NCBI GenBank assembly: GCA_029861595.1
Contig: JAOTYY010000004.1
Span: 1 to 39,244, forward strand
From: Gammaproteobacteria bacterium
GTDB taxonomy: Bacteria > Pseudomonadota > Gammaproteobacteria > JAHELT01
DNA length: 39,244 nucleotides
Direction of reading: 5' to 3'
Shown in pieces: positions 14,212 to 22,051 of this stretch (the stretch's first letter is position 1; the number at the start of each line of letters is the position of its first letter). The notes beneath the pieces are model-generated. The model made no database searches. It saw only the letters and a program-made list of their open reading frames with translations, and was not told the origin of the DNA. The position numbers were made by a program, and so were the translations under genes.

Positions 14212-15069
14212 ATGAAGGTTTCAGTGGTCATACCGACCTGCAATCGTGCCCACACGCTGGCGCGGGCACTGGATTCAGTGCTCGTGCAGACCCAGCCGGC
14301 CGCCGAGATAATCGTCGTCGACGACGGTTCAGAGGACGAGACAAACGAGTTGTTGCAGCGTGCCTATCCACAGGTAACGACGCTGCGGCAGAGCAATCGC
14401 GGCGTGAGTCATGCGCGCAACCGCGGCATACGGGCTGCGTGCCACGACTGGATAGCGTTTCTCGACTCGGACGATTGCTGGCTGCCCGACAAACTCGCGA
14501 CTCAGGTCCAGGCTCTGCGCGAGGCGCCGGCCTACGGGCTTTGTCACAGTGACGAAATATGGATTCGCCATGGCCGACGGGTAAACCCGATGCACAAACA
14601 CGCCAAGCACGGTGGCGAAATTTTCCTGAACTGCCTGCCGCGCTGCGCTATCTCGCCATCGACCACAGTCGTTCACAAGGTTCTGCTCGAGGAGTTCGGG
14701 GGCTTCGACGAAGCCTTACCGGCCTGCGAAGATTACGATCTTTGGTTGCGCATCTGTGCACGTTATCCGGTTCTCTGCATAACGCGACCACTGGCGGTTC
14801 GCTACGGGGGCCACGCCGACCAACTGTCGCAGCGTTACTGGGGTATGGATCGTTTCCGCGTGCAGGCGCTGGAAAAATTACTGGCCGCTACCGATCTGCG
14901 CCCGGATTACCGGCTGGCCGCGCTGCGCACGATAGTGGAGAAACTCGAGGTGCTGGCAGGCGGTGCACGAAAACGCGGGAATACCCAGTTGTTGCGAGAG
15001 TGCGAGAGCTGCAGCGCCGTGCACATTGAAACGTTGCGCGCCTTACAGACTTCGACGCGTGCTGCATGA
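14212..15069 (+). CDS. family 2 glycosyltransferase
   Basis: A 285-residue GT-A fold enzyme. The N terminus is VSVVIPTCNRAHTLARALDSV, the nucleotide-binding acid is in VVDDGSEDET, and the metal-binding DxD-type motif is FLDSDDCW at about residues 84-91. EDYDLWLRI further on is the acceptor-region acidic motif. It probably adds a sugar to a cell-surface polymer; donor and acceptor cannot be predicted. Its stop overlaps the ATG of the nucleosidase gene (ATGA at 15066), so translation is coupled to that gene. Start ATG 14212 directly begins the first beta strand. Confidence 0.93.
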   Translation: MKVSVVIPTCNRAHTLARALDSVLVQTQPAAEIIVVDDGSEDETNELLQRAYPQVTTLRQSNRGVSHARNRGIRAACHDWIAFLDSDDCWLPDKLATQVQALREAPAYGLCHSDEIWIRHGRRVNPMHKHAKHGGEIFLNCLPRCAISPSTTVVHKVLLEEFGGFDEALPACEDYDLWLRICARYPVLCITRPLAVRYGGHADQLSQRYWGMDRFRVQALEKLLAATDLRPDYRLAALRTIVEKLEVLAGGARKRGNTQLLRECESCSAVHIETLRALQTSTRAA

Positions 15070-15887
15070 TCGCATACGTGCTCGCCATGCGCGAGGAGGC
15101 GCAGCCCCTGATCTCGCACTTTGCACTCCAGCGCTGCAAAACGACCACGCTGTTTCCTGTTTTCTACAATGCGCAGACCTGGCTTACGATCTGCGGGGTG
15201 GGCAAGGCTAACGCTGCGGCCGCGGTAACGGAACTTTTCCACGTCGTCCGGCATAAGCGCGACGCCGTGTGGCTCAATGTGGGCATCGCCGGGCACGCGG
15301 ATTTACCGATCGGCACGCTGCGCAGCGCCCACAGTGTGCTGGATGGTGCCAGCCGGCAGCGCTGGTATCCGCCGCAGGTGCTGATGAGGCGCGTTGCCAG
15401 CGGCGCGCTCACCAGCGTCGATGCACCCGAAACCGCCTACCCCGACGATTCCCTGTATGACATGGAAAGCGCCGGATTCTACTCCGCTGCTTTGCGCTGC
15501 AGTACCGCAGAAGTGGTGCAATGCCTGAAGATAGTCTCGGACAACCGCGAGCACGGCACGGACCGGTTGTCGCCGCAGGGAATCACCGAGCTGGTCGCGG
15601 CACAGGTAAAGATCATTGCAGAGATCTGTGCGGAACTGCGCGAGGCTACCTACAGCTTGCGTGCCGACCAGGAAATCGATCCGGGGCTGTCTGAGTTACT
15701 GGGCAAACACCGCTTCAGTGTGACCCAGCAACGACAACTGATGCGCCTCGCGCAGCGCCTGGCCGCGCGCGCGCCGCAGCAACCGCTGTTGGACGACGAA
15801 CTGGCCAGCGCCCGGTCGAGTCGCGAAGTGCTGCGCGCGCTGGAACAGCGACTCGATACGTTACCGGTCTTTCCGCACGCTGGATGA
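15066..15887 (+). CDS. nucleoside phosphorylase / MTA-SAH nucleosidase-like protein
   Basis: A 273-residue protein of the PNP_UDP_1 superfamily. It opens IAYVLAMREEAQPLI with the conserved Glu pair, has TICGVGKANAAAAV and NVGIAGHADLPIG, and the purine-base/ribose region YDMESAGFYSAALR with the Met-Glu that binds ribose. After about residue 195 comes a C-terminal helical extension of about 75 residues (SVTQQRQLMRLAQRLAARAP) not typical of MtnN. Such enzymes cleave 5'-deoxyadenosine or methylthioadenosine, so coupling with a radical SAM enzyme fits salvage of 5'-deoxyadenosine. It shares ATGA overlaps with both the gene before and the gene after. Confidence 0.85.
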   Translation: MIAYVLAMREEAQPLISHFALQRCKTTTLFPVFYNAQTWLTICGVGKANAAAAVTELFHVVRHKRDAVWLNVGIAGHADLPIGTLRSAHSVLDGASRQRWYPPQVLMRRVASGALTSVDAPETAYPDDSLYDMESAGFYSAALRCSTAEVVQCLKIVSDNREHGTDRLSPQGITELVAAQVKIIAEICAELREATYSLRADQEIDPGLSELLGKHRFSVTQQRQLMRLAQRLAARAPQQPLLDDELASARSSREVLRALEQRLDTLPVFPHAG

Positions 15888-16876
15888 CCCGCCTCGTTTA
15901 CATCGAAGATGCGGTTGCCGCCCACCCGCGCGCGCAGCGCATCCTTGCGCATTTCGCCAAAGCGACCAGGGTTCACTGCAGCCGCTACAGTGAAGTGTTC
16001 AACCCGCGGGCACAGAACTTCCGCCTGCAGAAAAGTGATCCGGCGCTGTTACTGGCGCGGAAACTCAACAAGCTGGTGCTGCCGGCACCAACCGGCTACG
16101 CGATCGGGGGGCTAAACAACTACTATTTCTCGCACATGCTCAACTGCGTGTACGACTGCCGGTATTGTTTTCTGCAGGGCATGTTTCGCTCCGCGCATTA
16201 CGTCGTGTTCGTCAACTATGAGGATTTCGCACAAGCGATAGACGGCGTGCTGGCACAGCATAGGGATGAAGACTGCTGGTTTTTTTCCGGCCACGACTGC
16301 GACAGTCTCGCGTACGATCCGCTCACCGGCTTTGCACAATGGGCGCTTGAATGTTTTGCGGCAAGGCCGCGGGCGCAGCTGGAATTTCGCACCAAGAGCA
16401 CGCAGATCAGGTCACTGCTGGCGCGGCCGGCATTGAACAATGTGGTCGTGGCGTTCAGTTTCACGCCGCAGTCCGTACACGCCGCGCTGGAAAACAAAGT
16501 ACCGGGAATCGACAAGCGCATCGCCGCCATGCTTCAACTCGCCCACGCCGGCTGGCGAATCGGACTGCGTTTCGACCCGTTGATCTACAGCGAGGGCTAT
16601 GCGGTCGATTACGGGCAGCTGTTCGAGCGCGTGTTCTCGGACCTGCCGGTCTCCAGTGTGCATTCCGTCAGCTTCGGCGCGTTCCGCCTGCCGCGGGATT
16701 CTTTCAAAACGCTGGTTAATCTGTATCCGGGCGAGCCGTTGCTGGCCGGCCCGCTGAATACCGACGCGGCGATGGTAGGCTATCGCGACAACCTGGAAAC
16801 CGAACTGCTGGAATTCTGCCGCGCGCGGCTGAGCGATTACGTCGGCGACAACAAGCTCTATCCCTGTCAGCCTTGA
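15884..16876 (+). CDS. spore photoproduct lyase family radical SAM protein
   Basis: A 330-residue radical SAM protein of the SPL family. The cluster motif is Cys88-x3-Cys92-x2-Cys95 (LNCVYDCRYCFLQGMF), followed by the family tract FVNYEDF. Cys139 in GHDCDSLAYDPLT lies 44 residues after the last cluster Cys, near where the H-atom donor Cys sits in Bacillus SPL. Bacillus SPL repairs the thymine dimer called spore photoproduct. This organism shows no sign of sporulation, so a different lesion or substrate is likely. ATG overlaps the nucleosidase stop. A hairpin with a T run on the minus strand separates it from the convergent quinone reductase gene. Confidence 0.92.
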   Translation: MTRLVYIEDAVAAHPRAQRILAHFAKATRVHCSRYSEVFNPRAQNFRLQKSDPALLLARKLNKLVLPAPTGYAIGGLNNYYFSHMLNCVYDCRYCFLQGMFRSAHYVVFVNYEDFAQAIDGVLAQHRDEDCWFFSGHDCDSLAYDPLTGFAQWALECFAARPRAQLEFRTKSTQIRSLLARPALNNVVVAFSFTPQSVHAALENKVPGIDKRIAAMLQLAHAGWRIGLRFDPLIYSEGYAVDYGQLFERVFSDLPVSSVHSVSFGAFRLPRDSFKTLVNLYPGEPLLAGPLNTDAAMVGYRDNLETELLEFCRARLSDYVGDNKLYPCQP

Positions 16877-16916
16877 AAAAGGAGACTCCCCGAACGCGCC
16901 CGCGTGCGGGGAGTCT
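16876..16916 (-). terminator. terminator after the quinone reductase gene
   Basis: A perfect 10-bp stem (AGACTCCCCG at 16883-16892 with CGGGGAGTCT at 16907-16916) encloses a GC-rich loop. Read on the minus strand it is followed by CCTTTTTC, making an intrinsic terminator just past the oxidoreductase stop at 16925. On the plus strand there is no T run, so its role after the SPL gene is less certain. Confidence 0.8.
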
Positions 16917-16924
16917 GCAACGCA

Positions 16925-17896
16925 TCAGGGAATTAGGATTGTCGACCCGGTGGTCTTGCGTGCCTCCAGATCGGTGTGCGCCTGTGCCACCTCGGCGAGT
17001 GGATACGTCTGCTTGATCTCTATTTTTACCGCCCCGCTCTGCACGACCTCGAACAACGCCGCGCTGCTGGCCTCCAGCTCCTCGCGCGTCGCGGTGTAAG
17101 CCTGCAGCGACGGCCGGGTGAAATACAGCGAGCCCTTCTGCGCCAGCAGTCCCGGCGGTACAGCCGGGGCGGGCCCCGAAGCATTGCCGAAATTGACGAA
17201 CATGCCGCGCGGCTGCAGGCTGTCGATGGAAGCGTCGAAAGTATCCTTGCCGACCGAATCGTAGACCACCGGCACGCCCTTGCCGTCGGTCAGCTCCCGC
17301 ACCCGGGCGGCGATGTCTTCATCGCGATAGTTGATCGTGTGGTGGCAGCCGTGCGCTTTCGCGAGCGCAGCTTTTTCCTCCGAGCCCACGGTTCCGATAA
17401 CCGTCACCCCGAGATGGTTGAGCCACTGGCAGGCGATCAATCCAACGCCGCCAGCTGCAGCATGGAACAGCACGGTTTCTCCTGCCTTCACCGCGTAGGT
17501 GCGCCGGATCAGATACTCGACTGTGGTGCCCTTCAGCATCATGGCGGCCGCCTGATTGTCGTCTATGCTGTCCGGTAACTGCACGACACGATCCACAGCA
17601 ATCGTGCGGAATTGCGCGTACGCGCCGATCGACGGGGCGTAGGCAACACGATCGCCCGGTTGCACGGTTTGCACACCTTCGCCCACCTGCTCGACCACCC
17701 CCGCGGCCTCGTTACCGACAATGGCAGGCATCTGCAATGGATACAGTCCGCTGCGCTGATAGACGTCGAGGAAGTTCAAGCCCACCGCTGTCTGGCGCAG
17801 CACGATCTCACCGGCACCCGGTTCGGACACGTCGTGGTCCTCGACGCGAAAAACCTCCGGCCCGCCGGGCTCATGGATAACAACTGCCTTACTCAT
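16925..17896 (-). CDS. NADPH:quinone oxidoreductase (zeta-crystallin type)
   Basis: A 323-residue MDR-superfamily oxidoreductase resembling E. coli QorA. The substrate-side motif is GLNFLDVYQRSGLYP and the nucleotide fold is FHAAAGGVGLIACQW. Catalytic zinc ligands of alcohol dehydrogenases are absent, as expected for quinone reductases. The enzyme reduces quinones or enals with NADPH in the cytosol. ATG 17896 follows AGAGAGGAAAATTTC and overlaps the end of the upstream GGACT-like gene (ATGAGTAA), so the two are coupled. The family is secure; the precise electron acceptor is not. Confidence 0.93.
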   Translation of the reverse strand: MSKAVVIHEPGGPEVFRVEDHDVSEPGAGEIVLRQTAVGLNFLDVYQRSGLYPLQMPAIVGNEAAGVVEQVGEGVQTVQPGDRVAYAPSIGAYAQFRTIAVDRVVQLPDSIDDNQAAAMMLKGTTVEYLIRRTYAVKAGETVLFHAAAGGVGLIACQWLNHLGVTVIGTVGSEEKAALAKAHGCHHTINYRDEDIAARVRELTDGKGVPVVYDSVGKDTFDASIDSLQPRGMFVNFGNASGPAPAVPPGLLAQKGSLYFTRPSLQAYTATREELEASSAALFEVVQSGAVKIEIKQTYPLAEVAQAHTDLEARKTTGSTILIP

Positions 17897-18425
17897 GAAA
17901 TTTTCCTCTCTTGGTTTGTTGTTCGTGCTCGCCGCGGTTGTCTTGCCGGGCAAGTTGTTCGCGCCTGGCGCTGCTCCACGCGGCTTCCAGCTGGTGTGCT
18001 TCGTATTTGCCGTACTCGCTCATCCATTCGCGAACCAGCACCAGGTAGTCGTTCTTTTCATGCAACCGCCAGTGCGCATAGTCCCAGAGCTGCCCGGCAT
18101 ACTGGAGCACTTCGCGGGCCAGGAAGGTCTGCGCGGTGACAAACTCGCCGCTGTCCAGTTCTACATCGCGGGCCACCGGCTCAAACTCGTCGCTTTCGAA
18201 AAACTGCATGCGTGCCAGTTCCCCGGCACTGATCTGATCGATCACCACGCCAGCCACTTTGCCACCGGCCCGCGGCGCCAAAGCCGGGTAGCTTTCCTCG
18301 GCCACCACCAGGCACTCGTAGCCATGCAGGATGCCGGAGCGCAACGCGCGCGGGTCGATGCGGCGGTCGAGAACTAACTCCGCCACCTCGCGATCCATTA
18401 AACTGCCGAAAAAGAAACACCGCAT
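17889..18425 (-). CDS. gamma-glutamylcyclotransferase family protein (AIG2/GGACT-like)
   Basis: A 178-residue protein with the AIG2-type fold: FFFGSLMDREVAELV corresponds to the YGSxx substrate loop, and FFESDEFEPV carries the likely catalytic Glu. The C-terminal third is rich in charged residues and ends SARREQLARQDNRGEHEQQT, possibly disordered. Characterised relatives release 5-oxoproline from gamma-glutamyl amines or peptides, but many bacterial members are untested. Two adjacent ATGs (18428 and 18425) are possible starts. Its end overlaps the start of the quinone reductase gene by 8 nt, arguing for one transcript. Confidence 0.85.
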   Translation of the reverse strand: MRCFFFGSLMDREVAELVLDRRIDPRALRSGILHGYECLVVAEESYPALAPRAGGKVAGVVIDQISAGELARMQFFESDEFEPVARDVELDSGEFVTAQTFLAREVLQYAGQLWDYAHWRLHEKNDYLVLVREWMSEYGKYEAHQLEAAWSSARREQLARQDNRGEHEQQTKRGKFHE

Positions 18426-18538
18426 CATCTGAGTGAACCTGTTCAGGTGCAACCACACACCGCAATGACCCCGCCCATGCTCAGTCGCGACCGGGCCGCA
18501 AAGCATACCGATTGTGCCCCGTGGGCCACAACCGTCTG

Positions 18539-19240
18539 ATGGAATTGCAGCACACCCATAGCTGGGATGTCAGTACTGCCGAGGCACGCGCCATCCAGCA
18601 ACGGTTGCGCGAGGCGCTGATCACCAGCGACAACGTCGGCAAGGTCGACTACGTAGCAGGCGTGGATGCCGGTTTCGACAAACGCCGCAATCTCACCAGG
18701 GCAGCGGTCAGCGTGCTGTCCTTTCCCGGCCTGGAACCCGTGGAGGACAGCGTGGTTTGCATGCCCACGCGTTTTCCGTATGTGCCAGGCCTGCTGTCAT
18801 TTCGCGAGATTCCGGCGGTCGTGGAAGCGCTGCAGACGCTGCGCCAGCTGCCCGATTTGATCCTCTGCGACGGCCAGGGTTACGCGCACCCGCGCCGCTT
18901 CGGACTGGCCTGTCACCTGGGTGTGATCACCGGACTGCCAACCATCGGCGTCGCCAAATCCAGGTTGCTTGGCGAACATGACGAGCCGCCGCAAAAGCGC
19001 GGTGCCTGGGTGGCACTCAGCGACCGGGATGAAGTGGTGGGCGCGGTTCTGCGCACCCGCGTCAAGGTGAAACCAGTGTACGTATCCATCGGTCACCGCG
19101 TATCGCTGGCCACTGCCTGCGACTACACCATGCGCTGCGTCACGCGCTACCGGCTGCCCGAAACCACACGCCGGGCCGATCGGCTGGCCTCGCAGCGGGA
19201 TCAGCGGCTCAAGGAGAAATCGAACAACACAAAACAGTGA
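18539..19240 (+). CDS. nfi: endonuclease V (deoxyinosine 3' endonuclease)
   Basis: A 233-residue DNA repair nuclease that cuts one phosphodiester beyond deoxyinosine. Active-site acidic residues are seen in [11 protein letters not shown] and [21 protein letters not shown], and [10 protein letters not shown] provides the conserved Lys. [15 protein letters not shown] is the C-terminal family block. Length matches E. coli Nfi (about 223). I chose ATG 18539; TTG 18512 would extend it by 9 residues. The gene is divergent from the GGACT-like gene. The last residues KEKSNNTKQ form a basic tail. Confidence 0.96.
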   Translation: MELQHTHSWDVSTAEARAIQQRLREALITSDNVGKVDYVAGVDAGFDKRRNLTRAAVSVLSFPGLEPVEDSVVCMPTRFPYVPGLLSFREIPAVVEALQTLRQLPDLILCDGQGYAHPRRFGLACHLGVITGLPTIGVAKSRLLGEHDEPPQKRGAWVALSDRDEVVGAVLRTRVKVKPVYVSIGHRVSLATACDYTMRCVTRYRLPETTRRADRLASQRDQRLKEKSNNTKQ

Positions 19241-19606
19241 CCAGAGGACTGGCCACGGTGGAAGACATTACGCGGTACCGTTTCCGAATATTCCAAGTGG
19301 CGGAGACAGGTTTGCCGACGCTCGGGGGGGGCGGTGCGCTGATATTGGTGGCCCACGCCGGAAGTTTTGGGATGGGTTTTCCAGCGGCTGTCATCGGAAC
19401 AGCAACCGGACCCGGTGACAGCGACAAAACCAACATATCGCGCTGGACAAGCCAGCACATTCCGCAACTGCACTAAAAAGAAAAAGTGATCGAGACCATT
19501 CGCTTTGTCTTAGACGAACGGCTCCGGATCTAGCTTGATATCAGTGTGATGACGGCTGAGCCGATTTAACAGCCCGTGCCCCATAACCAACCAGACCGAG
19601 TTTCCG
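19241..19606. other. gene-poor stretch between nfi and the methyltransferase gene
   Basis: Open frames exist on both strands (plus 19237-19476, starting with a GTG that overlaps the nfi stop; minus 19209-19460), but they mirror each other and match no family I know. The plus frame spans a run of eight G residues at 19324-19331. From 19477 onward the sequence is A/T-richer and shows no gene. No RNA gene was recognised. If the plus frame is real it would encode a 79-residue peptide translationally coupled to nfi. Confidence 0.4.
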
Positions 19607-20215
19607 TTACGCATGCCTGAGGATCAGCAGCTTGATGATATCTTCGAAAAGAAAACGGGACTCCGCTATGCGGAGTCCCGCTCGGGGAACGTATTGCTCG
19701 GTATCGCGGTCGAAGGCGGCACCATAAAGCCAGCGCACCCACGGCGCCCAAAGGTGCATGATGAATCGCTTAAACGGGTTTTGGGAGTAAGCGTATTCCA
19801 GAATCCTGATCTCACCGCCAGGCCTGATGATCCGGAAAAGCTCCTTCAGGGTGGGAAGTTGATCTTCGGGTTCCAGCACGCAGAACAGGAAGGTGGCTAC
19901 GACGGCGTCGAAATGATCGTTAGGAAATGTGGTCCTGAGGACATCCATTTCCAGGAGATCCACCCGCTTTTGCAGGCGTTCCCTACGCTTCTCCGCCCGT
20001 CCGAGCATGGCCTTGCTGAGGTCGATGCCGGTGACTTCGGTGCCCTCGGGATAGAAGGTCATGTTACGGCCAGTGCCGACGCCGGCATCCAGGATGCGCC
20101 CCTCGAGCCCACTAAACATCTGCTGCCGGTACGGCCGGTAGCGCCCGTATTCGAACGGAAGATCGAGAAGGTCGTAAACGCGGGCGACGCGGCGATAGAC
20201 CTTTTGCTTACTCAT
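19607..20215 (-). CDS. class I SAM-dependent methyltransferase
   Basis: A 202-residue Rossmann methyltransferase resembling UbiE/PmtA-type enzymes. Motif I is RILDAGVGTGRNMTFYPEG, the acidic ribose ligand is in VTGIDLSKAML, motif II/post-I is LEMDVLRTTFPNDHFD, and IIRPGGEIRILEY is motif III. The C-terminal segment with hydrophobic and basic patches (FKRFIMHLWAPWVRWLYG) resembles membrane-associated phospholipid methyltransferases, so a lipid or quinone substrate is possible. ATG 20215 begins MSKQKVYRRVARVYD; an upstream extension with a hydrophobic tract exists but lacks support. A strong inverted repeat lies inside the 3' end of the coding region. Confidence 0.9.
   Translation of the reverse strand: MSKQKVYRRVARVYDLLDLPFEYGRYRPYRQQMFSGLEGRILDAGVGTGRNMTFYPEGTEVTGIDLSKAMLGRAEKRRERLQKRVDLLEMDVLRTTFPNDHFDAVVATFLFCVLEPEDQLPTLKELFRIIRPGGEIRILEYAYSQNPFKRFIMHLWAPWVRWLYGAAFDRDTEQYVPRAGLRIAESRFLFEDIIKLLILRHA
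19656..19680 (-). terminator. terminator-like hairpin inside the methyltransferase coding end
   Basis: A perfect 11-bp stem, CGGGACTCCGC at 19656-19666 with GCGGAGTCCCG at 19670-19680, has only a three-base loop. On the minus strand it is followed by TTTTCTTTTC. It has the form of an intrinsic terminator but lies 47 nt before the stop codon of the gene it would end, so it could trim or pause the message. Confidence 0.5.
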
Positions 20216-20346
20216 CGTTATCGAGTTCCTTGGATCAACACGAAACCGCCGCACCAAACCGGGGAGAGACACCACCACCACGGCGATCACGCCCAACGAA
20301 CATCTAGCGAATTCGCCGCTGATCGGTGCCCGCAACTGCGCCTCAC

Positions 20347-20360
20347 TTGATCTAGATCCA
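20347..20360. promoter_or_regulatory. candidate FNR/ANR-type box
   Basis: TTGATCTAGATCCA differs by one base from the TTGAT-N4-ATCAA consensus. It lies in the divergent region between the methyltransferase gene and the first Cys-rich gene. If used, the distance fits transcription toward the methyltransferase better than toward the Cys-rich gene. Single sites of this kind arise by chance fairly often. Confidence 0.25.
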
Positions 20361-20373
20361 GACGCTACGCTTT

Positions 20374-20589
20374 TTGTTGGTGCACAACACAGTCGTGAAT
20401 AAAGGATATCGAATCACGCGCTGCGAGATTTGTCAGCAGATCGTCATGGTAGACACGACCTGGCAGGACTGTGCAGCGGCGCACCGCTGCGGGATTGATA
20501 AGTGCCCCCACCGGGATCGCTTCATCGGCGAGTCGCTGGTTGCCGCCGACGGCTACGACGAAGCGGCCGACGAGGATGCTCAGGAGTGA
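20374..20589 (+). CDS. small cysteine-rich protein, copy 1
   Basis: Up to 71 residues. No ATG precedes the conserved part; TTG 20374, GTG 20380 or GTG 20395 are candidate starts. The sequence has a CxxC (RCEICQQIV) and then DTTWQDCAAAHRCGIDKCPH, giving a total of five Cys and two His, followed by an acidic tail. This spacing suggests a zinc- or iron-sulfur-binding knuckle. The second block closely matches the gene at 20690. I do not recognise the family; possible roles include a small metal-binding or regulatory protein. Confidence 0.6.
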   Translation: MLVHNTVVNKGYRITRCEICQQIVMVDTTWQDCAAAHRCGIDKCPHRDRFIGESLVAADGYDEAADEDAQE

Positions 20590-20689
20590 TCGTTGACGCA
20601 CCCGGCCGGCAGACGCGGATCTCGACTCATCGGCATTAATCTCACCGAAACACAACTGACACCTAACGTGTAGCAGCGAGGAAGCGAAT

Positions 20690-20893
20690 ATGGTCACTTT
20701 CGATTCTCCCATCCTGATTTGCGCAGTGCGCCGACGAGTCGTGCTGCGCGATACGACGTGGCAATGCTGTGCCGAAGCGCACCAGTGCACAGCAGGCAAG
20801 TGCCCGTACGAGTCGGCGTTCCAGTGTCACGAAGGCCGCGGCGAGGTGCTGCCGCCAGGCGGCACCCGCAACGACGAGGCCGGCATGCGCTAG
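20690..20893 (+). CDS. small cysteine-rich protein, copy 2
   Basis: A 67-residue protein starting at ATG 20690 after AGCGAGGAAGCGAAT, a good ribosome binding site. It carries DTTWQCCAEAHQCTAGKCPY, aligning with copy 1 at DTTWQ, C, A-AH, C and KCP. The N-terminal CxxC of copy 1 is reduced to a single Cys (ILICAVRRR), and there is one extra Cys beside the Trp-Gln. The tail (GRGEVLPPGGTRND) differs from copy 1. The two genes lie 100 nt apart in the same direction and are probably a diverged tandem duplication. Confidence 0.65.
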   Translation: MVTFDSPILICAVRRRVVLRDTTWQCCAEAHQCTAGKCPYESAFQCHEGRGEVLPPGGTRNDEAGMR

Positions 20894-21251
20894 CGAAATA
20901 GAAATATGCGTGAGAGTGAGTTACGCCGATCCTCGGCTGGGCGGCCTGCCACGGTCCAAGCGGCTTGCCGAACTGCCTCACCGCACTGCCCAGACCGTCT
21001 TGCGCGTGATCATATCGACCTCCCGAGTGATTGTCGTACCGAACGCAGCGTGCAGGTAGCGCCCCGGGTAGCTTCGAAGATCGTTTTGCCGGGTCCGACC
21101 TCGATTTCCAGTACCCGGGGCTTCGCACCGGTCAGGAGCAGCGAGTTGAACAGGATATGCTTGACCTGGATCAATCTGCATAAGCTCGTATTGCCGCTCA
21201 GTTAGCGAAAGGCGCCGAACTCGACATCCGGCAACGCGGAGGTAAGCCCAA
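20894..21251. other. intergenic stretch, no supported gene
   Basis: Short frames occur on the minus strand (20978-21181, 67 codons) and in another minus frame from about 21203 encoding KPRVLEIEVGPGKTIFEATR without a normal start. The latter has protein-like composition and could be a gene remnant, but I recognise no family. Nothing RNA-like was identified. The last bases hold the ribosome binding site GCGGAGGTAAG for the next gene. Confidence 0.4.
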
Positions 21252-22007
21252 GTGCCAGACCAGATAGCCGGGTATTACAGATCGCGCGAGAGCCAGCTTG
21301 TCGATAAGTTCGATGCGCATTGCGAATTGATGAAAGCTTCGCTTTGCGAGCGCTACGGCGTGGATCTCGCAAGCGCGCTGCGCTCGGATGCTCGTCAAGA
21401 GTACCAACGGCTCATCCTGGAGATCCCGTACGTCAAGGGAATCCGGGCAAGAGCGCTGAATACATTTCTGCTCATCACGGCCCAGGAACTCGCTGTCTAC
21501 AAGGCCATGAAACGTCATGGAAAGTCGCCTCAAGAAGCCTGGGAGCTCTGCCACGAGGCACTTCGATTGGGCGTGGCGAAGGTGCCTCGATGGAAGCGGT
21601 GGCTGCTTAGACGTCTGATGTTTTCGAAGCTTATGCGAAAGCGCTTCGAGAGCCTGGCACGGGAACGGGTTCGGTTCGGCGATTTCGAGGTCCAATACCT
21701 TGTGGGCGGAGGAAGCGAGTTTGATCTGGGTGTCAACTACGTTCAATGTGGTAACCACCGCTTTGCGGTGACCCACGGAGGCGAGGAGTTTGCCCCTTAC
21801 ATCTGCATGTCAGACATCGCCTTGAGTGATGCAATGGGATGGGGCCTGATTCGTACTCAAACACTCGCGGACGGCTGTGACCACTGCGACTTTCGCTTTA
21901 AGAAGGGCGCGGCGACGCAGATTTCCTCACAAACGCCTGACGTCCAAGAAACGATCGAGCGAATACGCAACAAAGAGGCGAAAGAAAGAGTTGCGCTCCA
22001 TGATTGA
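21252..22007 (+). CDS. ATC hydrolase-like protein (L-2-amino-thiazoline-4-carboxylate hydrolase family)
   Basis: A 251-residue protein matching the ATC hydrolase family, whose founding member opens a thiazoline ring on the way to L-cysteine. The N-terminal half is helical (FDAHCELMKASLCERYGVD). The C-terminal part holds the conserved region YICMSDIALSDAMGWGLIRT and GCDHCDFRFKKG with paired Cys. Most homologues are not tested for ring opening, so the reaction here is open. GTG 21252 is supported by GGAGGTAAGCCCAA. The DUF4336 gene follows 44 nt downstream on the same strand. Confidence 0.82.
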   Translation: MPDQIAGYYRSRESQLVDKFDAHCELMKASLCERYGVDLASALRSDARQEYQRLILEIPYVKGIRARALNTFLLITAQELAVYKAMKRHGKSPQEAWELCHEALRLGVAKVPRWKRWLLRRLMFSKLMRKRFESLARERVRFGDFEVQYLVGGGSEFDLGVNYVQCGNHRFAVTHGGEEFAPYICMSDIALSDAMGWGLIRTQTLADGCDHCDFRFKKGAATQISSQTPDVQETIERIRNKEAKERVALHD

Positions 22008-22051
22008 GACCGCCAGCCTTTGCCTCCCCATTTCTTATAGGTGGTGCGCAC

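Noticed and set aside
19237-19476. Plus-strand 79-codon frame coupled to nfi by a GTGA overlap
   Set aside because: It is mirrored by a minus-strand frame, contains a G8 run and matches no family; kept only as part of the intergenic note.
20978-21181. Minus-strand 67-codon frame and an overlapping alternative frame (KPRVLEIEVGPGK)
   Set aside because: No ribosome binding site or clear start and no recognised family; possible gene remnant but unsupported.
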